NCBI GenBank assembly: GCA_903881085.1
Contig: CAIRSA010000195.1
Span: 1-64,000 of the forward strand
Source: an uncultured Acidobacteriia bacterium
Lineage (GTDB): Bacteria > Acidobacteriota > Terriglobia > Bryobacterales > Bryobacteraceae
Reading direction: 5' to 3'
DNA length: 64,000 bases
The notes under the pieces were generated by a model that was given only the letters and a program-made list of their open reading frames with translations, did no database searches and was not told where the DNA came from. The translations under genes were made by a program, and so were the position numbers. Positions 55,529 to 64,000 of the stretch are shown piece after piece (positions within the stretch are counted from its first letter, which is position 1; every line of letters begins with the position of its first letter).

Positions 55529-55948
55529 TTACCAATCTGCCCCACTTCGGAAGTAGGTGCGGAGTTCGTCACGGACGCGGCGGAAGACGATCATGCGCTC
55601 TTCTTCCGTGCCGACTCCGGGGGCCGGTGGATCTTCGAAACTGTTGTGGATCAGTTTTGCTGAGCCGAAGTAGACGGGGCAGCTTTCGCGAGCGTGGTCG
55701 CAGACGGTGATGACGTAGTCGAAGTGCTGGCCATCGAATTCATCGACGTGTTTGGAGCGATGCCCAGAGATGTCGATGCCGATTTCGCGTAGGGCGGCAA
55801 TGGCTTCGAGGCGAACGAAGCTGGCTTTAGTGCCGGCGCTTTCGACTTCGAACCTATCGCCCGCGTCGTGGCGGAGCAGGCCTTCGGCCATTTGGCTTCG
55901 GGCGGAGTTTCCTGTGCAGAGGATCAGCACTCGTTTTTTATCGGGCAT
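55529..55948 (-). CDS. arsC: Arsenate reductase, thioredoxin-coupled (LMW phosphatase-like)
   Basis: This is a 139-residue enzyme reducing As(V) to As(III). The anion loop C11-TGNSA-R17-S starts right after LIL. The two further cysteines C83 and C90 (VCDHARESC) are those of the thioredoxin-dependent class (pI258-type). It is the last gene of the operon, overlapping aqpS by 11 bp. The final codons GADW plus TAA are encoded by the dispersed palindrome next to the MITE, so the natural end may have been replaced. Confidence 0.93.
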   Translation of the reverse strand: MPDKKRVLILCTGNSARSQMAEGLLRHDAGDRFEVESAGTKASFVRLEAIAALREIGIDISGHRSKHVDEFDGQHFDYVITVCDHARESCPVYFGSAKLIHNSFEDPPAPGVGTEEERMIVFRRVRDELRTYFRSGADW

Positions 55949-56615
55949 TATTGGGGACTCCTTGTATGGGTATGAGCCAGCGGAATAGCAGTGTTGCGAC
56001 GGCGGCTCCGGCTAGTTGTGCGGCGATGAAGCCGGGGGCGTCCTCGGGACGGATTCCGGCGAAGGTGTTGCTGGCTGCGCGCGCGGCGGTGACCGCGGGG
56101 TTTGCGAATGAAGTGGACGCTGTGAACCAATAGGCGCCGGTGATGTAGGCGCCGACGGCGAACGGGACGGCGGATGGGCGCTGACGAGCGCAGCCCCAGA
56201 TGATGCTGAGCAGGCCGAAGGTGGCAATGAATTCACTGAACAGTTGCGGGGCGCCTGCACGGATGTGCTGCGAGGCGCTGTAGACTGGCTCGCCAAACAT
56301 CAAGTGAGCCGCGGCGACGCCTGCGTATGCGCCGAAGAACTGGGCAGCCAGATAGCCGGGCACCTCGCGCCAGGTCAGGCCTCCCTGTGCGGCATCGGCA
56401 AGAGTGACGGCGGGGTTCATGTGTGCGCCGGAGATGGGCCCGAATGTCAGGATGAGCGCCACGAGCATGGCGCCGGTGGCGAGTGTGTTGGCGAGCAACG
56501 CGACAGCGACGTTGCCCGCGGCGAGTCGCTCACCCATGATGCCTGAGCCCACCACGGTGGCCAATAGGAACGCAGTGCCTAGGGCTTCGGATGCGATTCG
56601 ACGGACTGGCGTCAT
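55938..56615 (-). CDS. aqpS: Aquaglyceroporin of the arsenic operon (AqpS-like)
   Basis: This is a 225-residue, six-helix MIP channel. The two NPA boxes are GAHMNPAVTLA and SFANPAVTAAR. In Sinorhizobium AqpS lets arsenite made by ArsC leak out, and the same role is inferred here, because no ArsB or Acr3 pump is in this operon. The start at 56615 gives a 4-bp overlap with arsM (ATGA); a codon three residues earlier is also possible. The ArsC gene follows with an 11-bp overlap. Confidence 0.88.
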   Translation of the reverse strand: MTPVRRIASEALGTAFLLATVVGSGIMGERLAAGNVAVALLANTLATGAMLVALILTFGPISGAHMNPAVTLADAAQGGLTWREVPGYLAAQFFGAYAGVAAAHLMFGEPVYSASQHIRAGAPQLFSEFIATFGLLSIIWGCARQRPSAVPFAVGAYITGAYWFTASTSFANPAVTAARAASNTFAGIRPEDAPGFIAAQLAGAAVATLLFRWLIPIQGVPNNAR

Positions 56616-57445
56616 TGGCAGCAACCCGGTGGGCAGCAGGATGCCGGCTTGGTGGCGCGGATGAACGCGCTCATGAATTTGCCGTCGACTTGCGGGGCGA
56701 TGATATCGACATCCACGCCCTGGGCGGAGAGGAATGTGCGGGCGTCTTCGATGTCGTAGACGCGGGTCGGTTCGATGCCGATGTTTGTGAAGCCTGCCTG
56801 GGCGAGCTTGGCGGTGTACTCATTGTCCTGCAGAGCGCCGGCGATGCAGCCGACCCAGAGCAGCATGTTCTTGCGAACCTCCGCGGGCACTTCGCCGCGT
56901 GTGACTACGTCGGAAACAGAGAAGCGACCGCCGGGTTTCAAGACGCGGAAGGCTTCGCGCAGGACGCGGTCCTTATCGCCGGAGAGGTTGATGACGCAGT
57001 TGCTGATGATGACGTCGACGGAGTTATCGGGCAGGGGAATGTTTTCGATTTCGCCTTTGAGGAACTCCACATTTTCGACGGCGGATTTGCGCTGGTTTTC
57101 ACGGGCCAGGGCGAGCATCTCGTCGGTCATGTCGAGGCCGTAGGCTTTGCCGGTGGGGCCGACGCGGCGGGCGGATAACAGCACGTCGATGCCGCCGCCA
57201 GAGCCGAGGTCTAGCACAACGTCGCCGGGGTTCAATTGTGCGAGGGCGGTGGGGTTGCCGCAGCCGAGCGAAGCTAGGACGGCTTCCTGCGGCAGTTCGC
57301 CGGTTTGTGCCGCGTCATAGAGATTGGCGGTGATGGGGTCACATCCATCGAGCGCGGCGGAGGCGCCGCAACATGACGTGCTGCCGGCATGGACGCGGAG
57401 CGCGGCCTGGCCGTATCGTTCTTGTACGGTTTCTTTGAGAGTCAT
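56612..57445 (-). CDS. arsM: Arsenite S-adenosylmethyltransferase
   Basis: This is a 277-residue enzyme that methylates As(III) using SAM, giving less retained or volatile methylarsenicals. The SAM motif is [10 protein letters not shown] (79-88). The arsenic-binding cysteines lie at C62 (GCGNPT), C150 (SNCVIN) and C200 (VGCIAGA). Extra Cys pairs sit near the N-terminus (SCCGAS) and at the C-terminus (SCCPPGCC), as in several bacterial ArsM proteins. It starts 14 bp behind arsR. Confidence 0.94.
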   Translation of the reverse strand: MTLKETVQERYGQAALRVHAGSTSCCGASAALDGCDPITANLYDAAQTGELPQEAVLASLGCGNPTALAQLNPGDVVLDLGSGGGIDVLLSARRVGPTGKAYGLDMTDEMLALARENQRKSAVENVEFLKGEIENIPLPDNSVDVIISNCVINLSGDKDRVLREAFRVLKPGGRFSVSDVVTRGEVPAEVRKNMLLWVGCIAGALQDNEYTAKLAQAGFTNIGIEPTRVYDIEDARTFLSAQGVDVDIIAPQVDGKFMSAFIRATKPASCCPPGCCQ

Positions 57446-57459
57446 CTATGTCCTTATTT

Positions 57460-57807
57460 TTAGCGGCACAGGCGCACAATGGCCTGCGGTTCAATTGCCT
57501 TGTTGCGGGTGCAGCATTCGGCGTAGAGAAAGCCCAGCAGCTGTTGCAGCGCTTCCGTGTTAGCCGAGTACCACAAATAAGTGCCTTCGCGTTTGACCTG
57601 GACGAGGTCCTCATTCTTCAGCTTTTCAAGATGGTGCGAAAGCGTGGACGAGGGGATGCCCAGTTCAGAGCCGATGTCGCTGACTATCATGCCATCTGGG
57701 TGTGCCGACAACAGCACGCGCATGATGCGCAGGCGGGGGCCGGTTCCCATGGCTGAGAACATGTCGGCGAAGCGGGTGATTTCGTCTTCGGTTGGTTTGC
57801 TTGGCAT
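57460..57807 (-). CDS. arsR: ArsR-family arsenic-responsive repressor
   Basis: This is a 115-residue winged-helix repressor. The recognition region is VSDIGSELGIPSSTLSHHLEKLKNEDLV. The usual ELCVCDL metal box of helix 3 is absent, but C98-C99 and C114 near the C-terminus resemble the alternative As(III) site of the Acidithiobacillus-type ArsR, which suggests a relocated sensor. It heads the operon and a dyad (57822-57837) lies 15 bp before its start. Confidence 0.9.
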   Translation of the reverse strand: MPSKPTEDEITRFADMFSAMGTGPRLRIMRVLLSAHPDGMIVSDIGSELGIPSSTLSHHLEKLKNEDLVQVKREGTYLWYSANTEALQQLLGFLYAECCTRNKAIEPQAIVRLCR

Positions 57808-57821
57808 TCTTCTATGATTCT

Positions 57822-57837
57822 ATACTTATCGAAGTAT
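57822..57837 (-). promoter_or_regulatory. Candidate ArsR operator
   Basis: ATACTT-ATCG-AAGTAT is a perfect 6-bp inverted repeat with a 4-bp centre, lying just ahead of arsR and toward the divergent cytochrome gene. ArsR-type repressors bind such dyads over the promoter. Confidence 0.5.
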
Positions 57838-57869
57838 CGAAGTCAAGGCTTTTCTGTTTGAAGCGGGTA

Positions 57870-57875
57870 TATAAT
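57870..57875 (+). promoter_or_regulatory. -10 element of the cytochrome gene
   Basis: A perfect TATAAT (57870-57875) lies 25 bp before the ATG at 57901. No -35 with good match is seen. It is divergent from the ars operon. Confidence 0.4.
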
Positions 57876-57900
57876 TTTGTGTGTGTTTGAGGTCGCGAAT

Positions 57901-58386
57901 ATGAATCGAAATGGATTATTGCTGGTTGTTGCCATGCTTGCGTGCGGACGGCTTGTGCTGACGGGGCAACCACAGGCGGCGCAGGGCGTGTTCACCTCCG
58001 CGCAGGCTGAGGCGGGGCGCAAGACTTATGACAACAGCTGCGGAAAGTGCCACACCTATACGCTGCTGGGCCGCAAGGGCGAAGAGGGCGAACTGCCGCC
58101 GGTGAGCACTTTGTCCGCACCTTATCAGAAATTCGTGGGGAATCCGAATCGTGTGCCGCCGCTGGCGGGGAAGGTCTTTCTGAGCCGATGGGGCGGGAAG
58201 ACGGCGGCGGATTTGATTGCGCGATTTCAGATTACGGTGAGCGACGGGTTCTTCCAGTTCGAGGGGATGGATGAAGCGAGCACCGTGAATATTACCGCTT
58301 ATGTGCTGCAGATGAACGGGGCGAAAGCAGGGCCGACGCCGTTGACGCGGGAGACCACGGCGGTAGTGAATTCACTGGTGGAGTGA
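57901..58386 (+). CDS. Exported c-type cytochrome
   Basis: This is a 161-residue protein. A signal peptide ends near residue 28, and a single heme motif C47-GK-C50-H51 follows. The ATG at 57901 gives a proper signal sequence; the GTG at 57877 would add eight unlikely residues. It is a soluble periplasmic electron carrier. The partner is unknown. It is divergent from the arsenic operon, but nothing shows a functional link. Confidence 0.82.
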   Translation: MNRNGLLLVVAMLACGRLVLTGQPQAAQGVFTSAQAEAGRKTYDNSCGKCHTYTLLGRKGEEGELPPVSTLSAPYQKFVGNPNRVPPLAGKVFLSRWGGKTAADLIARFQITVSDGFFQFEGMDEASTVNITAYVLQMNGAKAGPTPLTRETTAVVNSLVE

Positions 58387-59085
58387 GGCGCTTCTGGTAG
58401 AAGCTGGCGGCCGATTTGAAAATGCAATGAGCGCTCGCATGAGCACGCTTGCCCAGTAGAATGCTTCGCCGCCGATTTGATCTTTGGCCATGACATCCAT
58501 GCCTGCCTGGCCGAAGTGCAATCCACTGGGAGTTAGAAAATTCAAGCGCACCTGGCCGTTTGGGGGCGCGGGCGGGCGCTTTGCCTGCCATGGGCCGATG
58601 TGGGCAACGGCGCGAGTGGCGGCGTTGAGCAGCTTGTCGATGGTGGAGTTCATTTCATCGGTGGGGTGTTCCCAGACGACGCCGCTGCCCGAAAAATTGT
58701 AATAGCGTGCCGAGTAGTCGGGATAGGCGGCGAGCAGATCCAGGCCTTTATCCATTCCTACCTCGACAACTACGCCTAGCACCTGACGTGCGATTGCTGG
58801 TGGCGGCTGATGGCCGGCCAGGCGGAGGTAAAACCAGGCCTGCAAATAATGGCGGGGTTCCAGGCCGGCATGGCCTACAATCTCATGCCACTTGCTGACA
58901 GCTGCTTCCTTATTGCTATGGCCGATGTGGTTGCGGGCGGCGGCGAAGGTGCTCCACGGAAAGGCCTGCGATGTGGACCCATTGCCGGTCCATTGGTCGA
59001 GATGCATGTCGCCGAACAACGTCTCCCGTATATCAACTTTGGGCGGTTCATCTGCAGTTGCAAACAGAGATTTCAACAGACCCAT
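58372..59085 (-). CDS. Conserved hypothetical protein
   Basis: This is a 237-residue protein without a signal peptide. A strong ribosome site GGAGGG lies 6 nt before the ATG at 59085; the open frame from 59100 adds only five residues. The family is not recognised. Motifs include QAWFYLRLAGHQPPPAIARQVLGVVVEVGMDKGLDLLAAYPDYSARYYNFSG. The C-terminal end overlaps the convergent cytochrome gene by 15 bp. Confidence 0.72.
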   Translation of the reverse strand: MGLLKSLFATADEPPKVDIRETLFGDMHLDQWTGNGSTSQAFPWSTFAAARNHIGHSNKEAAVSKWHEIVGHAGLEPRHYLQAWFYLRLAGHQPPPAIARQVLGVVVEVGMDKGLDLLAAYPDYSARYYNFSGSGVVWEHPTDEMNSTIDKLLNAATRAVAHIGPWQAKRPPAPPNGQVRLNFLTPSGLHFGQAGMDVMAKDQIGGEAFYWASVLMRALIAFSNRPPASTRSASLHQ

Positions 59086-59192
59086 TCTTTCCCTCCACAT
59101 TTATTAAAGCGAAATAGAAGGCAAAAGCGGATCATCCGAAGACAAAGAATGATGGTGCGTTCCTTCACTGCCGATGGAGTAGTATTGATGAG

Positions 59193-60842
59193 ATGAGCTT
59201 GCGAGGGGGAGGATACACGGGAATCGGTTTGGTGATTTTGTCCCTGACCGCAGCGCTCTTGTATCAAGCGAAGCATAGCGGGTTGACGGTGGATGAACCT
59301 TCGCACTTTGCGGCAGCTTACGCTTATTGGTTGGGGGAAGACATACTGATTCCAGCCGACACTCCTCCGCTTAGTCGAATGATTGGCGGATGGGTGCCAC
59401 GCGTGATGGGAGCGGCTGATCCACGGCAGTCGAAATACTGGGCATCGCGGGATGCCTATCCGATTGGCTATGGGATTCTGGGAAATGTTGAAAAGCGCGG
59501 CCGCCGGTTGCTGTTTTTTTCGCGACTGCCGTTTCTGCTGTTTCCATTGGGGATTGTTTTCGTTGTGTGGCATTGGGGACGGCAGTTGTATGGCGAACTA
59601 ACCGCGCTTCTGATTGCCGTGTGCGTGGCACTGGAGCCCACCGTTTCAGGCCATGGTGCGCTGATTAATTCAGACGTCCCGTCGGCGTTCAGCGCCCTTT
59701 TGTTTGCCTATGCGGCGTGGCGCTATTGGACGGATCCGGGGGTGAGGCGGCTGCTGCTACTGACCTCGGCTATCGCGATCGCCGTACTTACCAAATTCAC
59801 CTTGCTTCCATTGTTCTTCATCGGATATGCGTTGGCGTTATGGCGTGGCCCACGGCTCTTCGCCGCGGCTTTGATTCCTATAGCGACTTGGGCGGCGATC
59901 CTGGCGTCGGGGCAATTTCAAGCTCAGCCGATATCGCCTGAAAAACTGGCCACCATTCTCGGGCCAGGTGTTCCGGCGTGGGTGCTTCCCATGGCGAGTG
60001 TTCCAGCCAGGCTGCCGTGGCCAACGCAATTTGTTGAGGGGCTGGATTTCATTACGTCAACCCTTCGTGGCGGTGGGTATACGGGGTATATGCTTGGGCA
60101 TAAGATTTACGGGTGGACACCGGGTTACTTTCCGTTGGCGTGGGCTGTGAAGGTTCCGGTTGCTCTGCAATTGCTGACGGTGGTTGGGTTGGCGGGCTTT
60201 GTGATTCGCGTTTTCAAGAGTCGGCTCCAATCGGCCGAGGTGTTCATCTGGGGCTTGGGGCTGCTGTTCTTTGGGCTTGGGATGGCTTCGAATTTCCATA
60301 TTGGTTTTCGGCATGTCATGCCTGCGCTGCCGCTGCTGATTCTGGGCAGTGGGGGAATGTTGGATCATTGGTTGGCCTCTCGTTTGGGCCGTGCGGCTGT
60401 TTTGCTGGGGATGGTTTGGCTCGTGTTCGCTTCCGCTAATGTTTATCCGCAGGGGGTGGCGTATTTTAATGAATGGGCCGGGGGGCCGAAAAACGGCTGG
60501 AGGTATCTGGCCGATAGCAATATCGACTGGGGGCAAAACTATCCGGAGTTAGGGCTGTATATGAAGCGGAACGATGTCAAAGAAGCCCGTTGTTTCCTTT
60601 TCGGCTACGACAACCCCTGGCACTATATGTGGGAGGGCACGCTTTCGCCGCAGGAGTGGCCCACTGCGGAGATGCCGGGGACGGCGCGTTATCATCCCTT
60701 GCCGGGCACCTATGCAATCTCTGTGAACGTTTTGACCGGCTTGCTTTTGCCGCCCGGGCAGGAAAACTACCTGGAAGAGTTTCGTGGCCGTACTCCCACT
60801 GCCTATGCGGGATATTCGATCTTGATTTACAACGTGGAGTGA
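59193..60842 (+). CDS. GT-C glycosyltransferase-like membrane protein (PMT_2/ArnT-like)
   Basis: This is a 549-residue protein with about ten membrane helices. The first periplasmic loop starts TVDEPSHFAAAYAYWLGEDILIPADTPPLSRM, and its acidic DE pair fits the catalytic site of dolichyl/undecaprenyl-phosphate-mannose-dependent PMT_2 transferases. The C-terminal region (about 420-549) is soluble, with WGQNYPELGLYMKRN. It probably moves a sugar from a lipid carrier to protein or another lipid. The function is inferred from the fold. It stands alone between divergent and same-strand genes. Confidence 0.78.
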   Translation: MSLRGGGYTGIGLVILSLTAALLYQAKHSGLTVDEPSHFAAAYAYWLGEDILIPADTPPLSRMIGGWVPRVMGAADPRQSKYWASRDAYPIGYGILGNVEKRGRRLLFFSRLPFLLFPLGIVFVVWHWGRQLYGELTALLIAVCVALEPTVSGHGALINSDVPSAFSALLFAYAAWRYWTDPGVRRLLLLTSAIAIAVLTKFTLLPLFFIGYALALWRGPRLFAAALIPIATWAAILASGQFQAQPISPEKLATILGPGVPAWVLPMASVPARLPWPTQFVEGLDFITSTLRGGGYTGYMLGHKIYGWTPGYFPLAWAVKVPVALQLLTVVGLAGFVIRVFKSRLQSAEVFIWGLGLLFFGLGMASNFHIGFRHVMPALPLLILGSGGMLDHWLASRLGRAAVLLGMVWLVFASANVYPQGVAYFNEWAGGPKNGWRYLADSNIDWGQNYPELGLYMKRNDVKEARCFLFGYDNPWHYMWEGTLSPQEWPTAEMPGTARYHPLPGTYAISVNVLTGLLLPPGQENYLEEFRGRTPTAYAGYSILIYNVE

Positions 60843-60965
60843 TTTGCAATTCTTGTTAGCTCAGGGCGGCATAGTCTTTCGCGCCCGGACGGTTGTACTC
60901 GTAAAAATCATTCAATTGCAGGGGGACTTATAAAGATTCGCGCACCCGGTGTCGATTAACAAGTT

Positions 60966-63900
60966 GTGGTCTCAGCGTTCCAGAAACGACTAGCTACCCC
61001 CGCATGTGCCTGGCTCATACTCCTGTGGAGTATTCCTGGATTAGCTCAGCATTATAGTTTCCGTCACTACGGCGCGGCCGAAGGACTGCAGAATCTGGTG
61101 ATCCTTGCGCTGGCGCAAGATGGCGCCGGATACATGTGGGCGGGAACGGAGGCCGGGCTTTACCGCTACGATGGAGCCCGCTTCCGGCTGATGAGCGCGG
61201 CCGAAGGGTTGCCTTGCGCCTCGGAAGTGCGTACTTTGCACACTGCCGAAGATGGCGCACTGTGGGCCAGTACCTGTTCCAAGGTTTTCCGTTTTGACGG
61301 TCAGCGTTTCACGGTGGTGGAAGGACTGAACGAGATGCTTTTCGGGGCGCAGGGGATGGCCAACCTCGCTGGTGGGCGGGTGGTGGTGTCGTTGCCGTCG
61401 GGACTGTTTGAGGCCATAGCGAAGCCCGCGGGCTCGTTGCTCGCGCAGCCATATCCGTCCGTTGCGGAGCAAGCCAGAATGTCAGGCCGTGGCATTGCGA
61501 GTCGAGGCGCGCAGTTATGGTTCGGATGCGACAGGCAGCTTTGTTTAAGTGAGGGCGGCCGTACTTCTATCTTCGGACCTGCGGAAGGGCTGCCTGCGGG
61601 GGCTTGGGACGCAATTCAATTTACTCCGGATGGTTCGGTATGGGCGCGCAGTCCGAGCAGCTTGTATCGAAAGTTGCCGGGCGCGACGCGGTTTGTGGAG
61701 GATGGCCTGAAACTGGGGTCGAACAGTTTCTGGGGAGCGCTTGCGAAAACGCGCGATGGCGCATTGATGGTGCCTACCGATAAGGGCCTGGCGATCCATC
61801 GCAGCGGTCAGTGGAATGTGATTGGCGACAAGCGCGGATTGCGGTCATCGATGATCACTGCGGTGTTGGAGGATCGGGAGGGGTCGGTGTGGATCGGCCT
61901 GGTTGGCGCGGGTCTGGCGCGCTGGCTGGGCAACGGCCGATGGGAGGCGTGGACGAAGGCGCAGGGGTTACCGGCGGAAATCGTGTGGAGCATCCGGCGC
62001 GACAGGAAAGGCACGCTTTGGGTTGGGACGGCCAATGGACTTGTGCGAATGGATGGGCAGGGCGTGTCGCACACCTGGACCAGGGAAAGTGGCCTCGGCG
62101 GCGACAATGTGCGTTGGATCGGAGAGACATCGGATGGCGCAATTTGGGCTGTCATGAAGCCGGGCGGCGTAGCGCGCATAGACCCGGCGTCCAGGAAAGT
62201 CCGCCTGTTCCGGGCTAGCGATGGATTGGGATGCGAGATCGCAAACCGCGGCTTTATCGACCGCTTCGACCGGCTATGGGTGGGCACCAGTTGCGGCGTT
62301 TTTCTCAACGAACGGCCGCAGGCGGGCGGCGTCTTTCGGCGCATCGAGCAGCCCGAAGAGTTTCAGAAAGGGGCATGGGCCTTCGCTGAAGATCAAAGGG
62401 GGGCGATGTGGATTACGAATGCCAAGGGCTTGTGGCGGTTGAAGGATGGGGAATGGCGGCAGTATCTGAAAGCGGATGGCCTGAGCGGCGATCCCTACAT
62501 TCCAACCCTTGCTCCGGATGGAAGTCTGTACCTGAAACACAGGTTCGATGCGGGGATTGACAGGTTGGAATTCTCTGGCGATGAACTGGTCCGGTCCACG
62601 CCAATCTATGCGGCAAATCCCAAGTCGGCGGAGGTCACGGCTTTTCAAGGGTTCGATGTATTTGGACGGCTCTGGCGAGGCGGGGCGGACGGGGTGTCGG
62701 TGCTGGCAGCCAACGGCGGCAGTTGGACGCAGATGAGCATGGAGAACGGCTTGGTCTGGAACGATACGGACGGGGACGCGTTTTGGGCGGATTCCGATGG
62801 TAGCGTATGGATCGGAACGAGCGGAGGCTTGGCGCATTACCGGCCGCCGGCGGATGGGAGGCTGGAGGCAGAAGCGGCCGATCCGGTGATCACGCGGGTT
62901 GAGATGGGTGAGCAGCAGCGTTCTGTGCGGGTGGAGTTTTCCTCGCTCAGCTTCCGGAACGAGCAACTGGTGAGCTTCGCCTACCGGCTGGATGGACAGT
63001 TGTGGACGGACACTCCGGAGCGTACGATTCACATCACTGGTCTTTCGCCGGGTCAACACCGGTTGGAGATCCGTTCACGTATTCGCGCTGGCAGCTTTTC
63101 AGACAAGGTTGCGACCGCGGACTTCTATGTCGTGCCGAAGTGGTGGGAGACTTGGTGGGTGCGCGCCTTCTGTGTGCTGCTTGCCGCCGCGGCGGTGTGG
63201 GGCCTAGTCGTGTGGAGGAACCGGTTGCTGGCTCATAGAAACCGGCAGCTAAAAGAGGCCGTGCGCCAACGGACGGCTGAGTTAGAGGCGGAACGCGCGA
63301 ACGTGCTGGAGCAGAAGCAGCGCGCCGATGACGCAAGCCAAGCAAAGGGGCGCTTTCTGGTGAACATGAGCCATGAGATCCGCACGCCGCTAAACGGTGT
63401 GATCGGGTTGAGCCAGTTGCTGGAGGCGCAGTTGACCGTGGGCGCCGCGGTGCCGCCGGAGTCTAATGAACTGATTCAGATGATACGTGCTTCGGGTGAC
63501 GTGCTGCTGCACGTGATCAATGACATTTTGGATTTTTCCAAAGTGGAGGCGGGCAAATTGGAGTTGGAGATTGCTCCGTTCGATTTACCGCGTTGCGTGG
63601 CGGAGAGTGCGGGCCTGTTTCGTGCGGCTGCGGCTCAGAAGGGAGTTCGACTGGCCTGGGAGTTGGCGCCGGATCTTCCGCGGTGGGTGGCGGGAGACCA
63701 GGTCCGGCTGAGGCAGGTGATTCTGAATCTGATTTCGAATGCGCTGAAGTTCACGAGCATGGGCGAGGTGGTGATCTCGGCGCGTTTGGACAGGCACGAT
63801 GCGGGGGCTTATCTGATTGCGATTGAGGTTCGCGATTCCGGGATCGGGGTTGCCGAAGACAAGTTGCCAAGGCTGTTTGCATCGTTCAGTCAGGCCGATG

Positions 63901-64000
63901 TCAGCATCAGCCGCCGGTATGGTGGAACGGGGCTGGGACTGGCGATCGTCAAGTCGCTGGTGGAACTGATGGGAGGAGCTGTTTCGGTGACGTCGAAAGT
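60966..64000 (+). CDS. Propeller-sensing sensor histidine kinase (cut by the window edge)
   Basis: This frame stays open to the end (1011 residues visible). A GTG at 60966 begins a signal peptide ending GLAQ; an in-frame TAA is at 60957. Seven-bladed two-component-regulator propellers fill about 30-640 (e.g. TLWVGTANGLVRMDG, SVWIGTSGGLAHY), followed by a Y_Y_Y domain (about 640-715), one membrane helix, a coiled coil, then HisKA with His803 (NMSHEIRTPLNGV) and HATPase boxes (LISNALKFT, DSGIGV, GGTGLGLAIVKSLVELMGG). A receiver domain probably lies beyond 64000. It senses an external ligand, likely a glycan, as in Bacteroides hybrid kinases. Confidence 0.88.
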   Translation, partial: MVSAFQKRLATPACAWLILLWSIPGLAQHYSFRHYGAAEGLQNLVILALAQDGAGYMWAGTEAGLYRYDGARFRLMSAAEGLPCASEVRTLHTAEDGALWASTCSKVFRFDGQRFTVVEGLNEMLFGAQGMANLAGGRVVVSLPSGLFEAIAKPAGSLLAQPYPSVAEQARMSGRGIASRGAQLWFGCDRQLCLSEGGRTSIFGPAEGLPAGAWDAIQFTPDGSVWARSPSSLYRKLPGATRFVEDGLKLGSNSFWGALAKTRDGALMVPTDKGLAIHRSGQWNVIGDKRGLRSSMITAVLEDREGSVWIGLVGAGLARWLGNGRWEAWTKAQGLPAEIVWSIRRDRKGTLWVGTANGLVRMDGQGVSHTWTRESGLGGDNVRWIGETSDGAIWAVMKPGGVARIDPASRKVRLFRASDGLGCEIANRGFIDRFDRLWVGTSCGVFLNERPQAGGVFRRIEQPEEFQKGAWAFAEDQRGAMWITNAKGLWRLKDGEWRQYLKADGLSGDPYIPTLAPDGSLYLKHRFDAGIDRLEFSGDELVRSTPIYAANPKSAEVTAFQGFDVFGRLWRGGADGVSVLAANGGSWTQMSMENGLVWNDTDGDAFWADSDGSVWIGTSGGLAHYRPPADGRLEAEAADPVITRVEMGEQQRSVRVEFSSLSFRNEQLVSFAYRLDGQLWTDTPERTIHITGLSPGQHRLEIRSRIRAGSFSDKVATADFYVVPKWWETWWVRAFCVLLAAAAVWGLVVWRNRLLAHRNRQLKEAVRQRTAELEAERANVLEQKQRADDASQAKGRFLVNMSHEIRTPLNGVIGLSQLLEAQLTVGAAVPPESNELIQMIRASGDVLLHVINDILDFSKVEAGKLELEIAPFDLPRCVAESAGLFRAAAAQKGVRLAWELAPDLPRWVAGDQVRLRQVILNLISNALKFTSMGEVVISARLDRHDAGAYLIAIEVRDSGIGVAEDKLPRLFASFSQADVSISRRYGGTGLGLAIVKSLVELMGGAVSVTSK

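Noticed and set aside
55294..55663. Short plus-strand frames across MITE copy B
   Set aside because: They run through inverted repeats and the antisense of arsC; no protein-like composition.
1..64000. tRNA, rRNA, CRISPR or riboswitch
   Set aside because: Intergenic spaces were read for T-arm motifs, spaced repeats and known riboswitch cores; nothing convincing was found.

Overview
The window looks like chromosomal DNA from an acidobacterium, most likely close to Bryobacterales/Solibacter. This is inferred from the combination of Oar-type TonB-dependent receptors with carboxypeptidase-like N-termini, PEP-CTERM proteins, a DUF1552/DUF1592 cytochrome pair, NHL/BACON secreted propellers, a DUF507 protein and a two-component-regulator-propeller hybrid kinase. 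No rRNA or tRNA gene, CRISPR array or replication origin was seen.

Layout. 1-5.6 kb: a PEP-CTERM protein with its own strong promoter, a DUF507 protein and a very large secreted NHL/BACON protein. 5.6-7.6 kb (minus): a tight DUF1844 / PhnP-like hydrolase / ribF operon, divergent from 7.6-14.3 kb (plus): DUF1624 membrane protein, mazG, a GNAT enzyme and an enolase-superfamily racemase (a likely D- to L-amino-acid pathway), two transporters and an SDR. 14.7-25.6 kb (minus): an almost gap-free run of cupin, tripartite RND efflux pump, IlvD/Edd sugar-acid dehydratase, a membrane glycosyltransferase-like protein and an ACS-family transporter. 26-28.5 kb (plus): ankyrin and twin-VOC proteins. 28.5-37.3 kb is an accessory stretch: TlpA-like protein, orphan secreted protein, Fic toxin with an unusual antitoxin, Tat-exported propeller, a wrecked TonB receptor, an unrecognised 462-residue protein and an mqsRA-like toxin-antitoxin pair. 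37.3-45.8 kb: a sulfatase and two large Oar-like receptors in one unit. 45.7-50.5 kb: second PEP-CTERM gene, then the DUF1552-DUF1592 pair. 50.6-55.2 kb (minus): nucleotidyltransferase and a giant secreted protein. 55.5-57.8 kb (minus): arsenic operon arsR-arsM-aqpS-arsC. 57.9-64 kb: cytochrome c, a hypothetical protein, a GT-C membrane protein and a hybrid sensor kinase cut by the right edge.

The most unusual signal is not a gene. Two copies of a ~176-bp non-coding element with 18-bp terminal inverted repeats (25684-25859 and 55351-55527, opposite orientations) are each flanked by a perfect 9-bp target duplication. In both cases the duplicated 9 bp are exactly the central 9 bp of a 17-bp palindrome of the form GCAG-N9-CTGC. 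That palindrome belongs to a dispersed double-palindrome repeat, an uninterrupted copy of which sits at 11353-11390. The element therefore behaves like a MITE that targets the tip of a REP-like hairpin. One such target supplies the last codons and stop of arsC.

Second in interest are the toxin-antitoxin loci: a Fic toxin whose overlapping partner lacks the canonical inhibitory motif, and an mqsRA-like pair 58 bp behind an unrecognised 462-residue protein.
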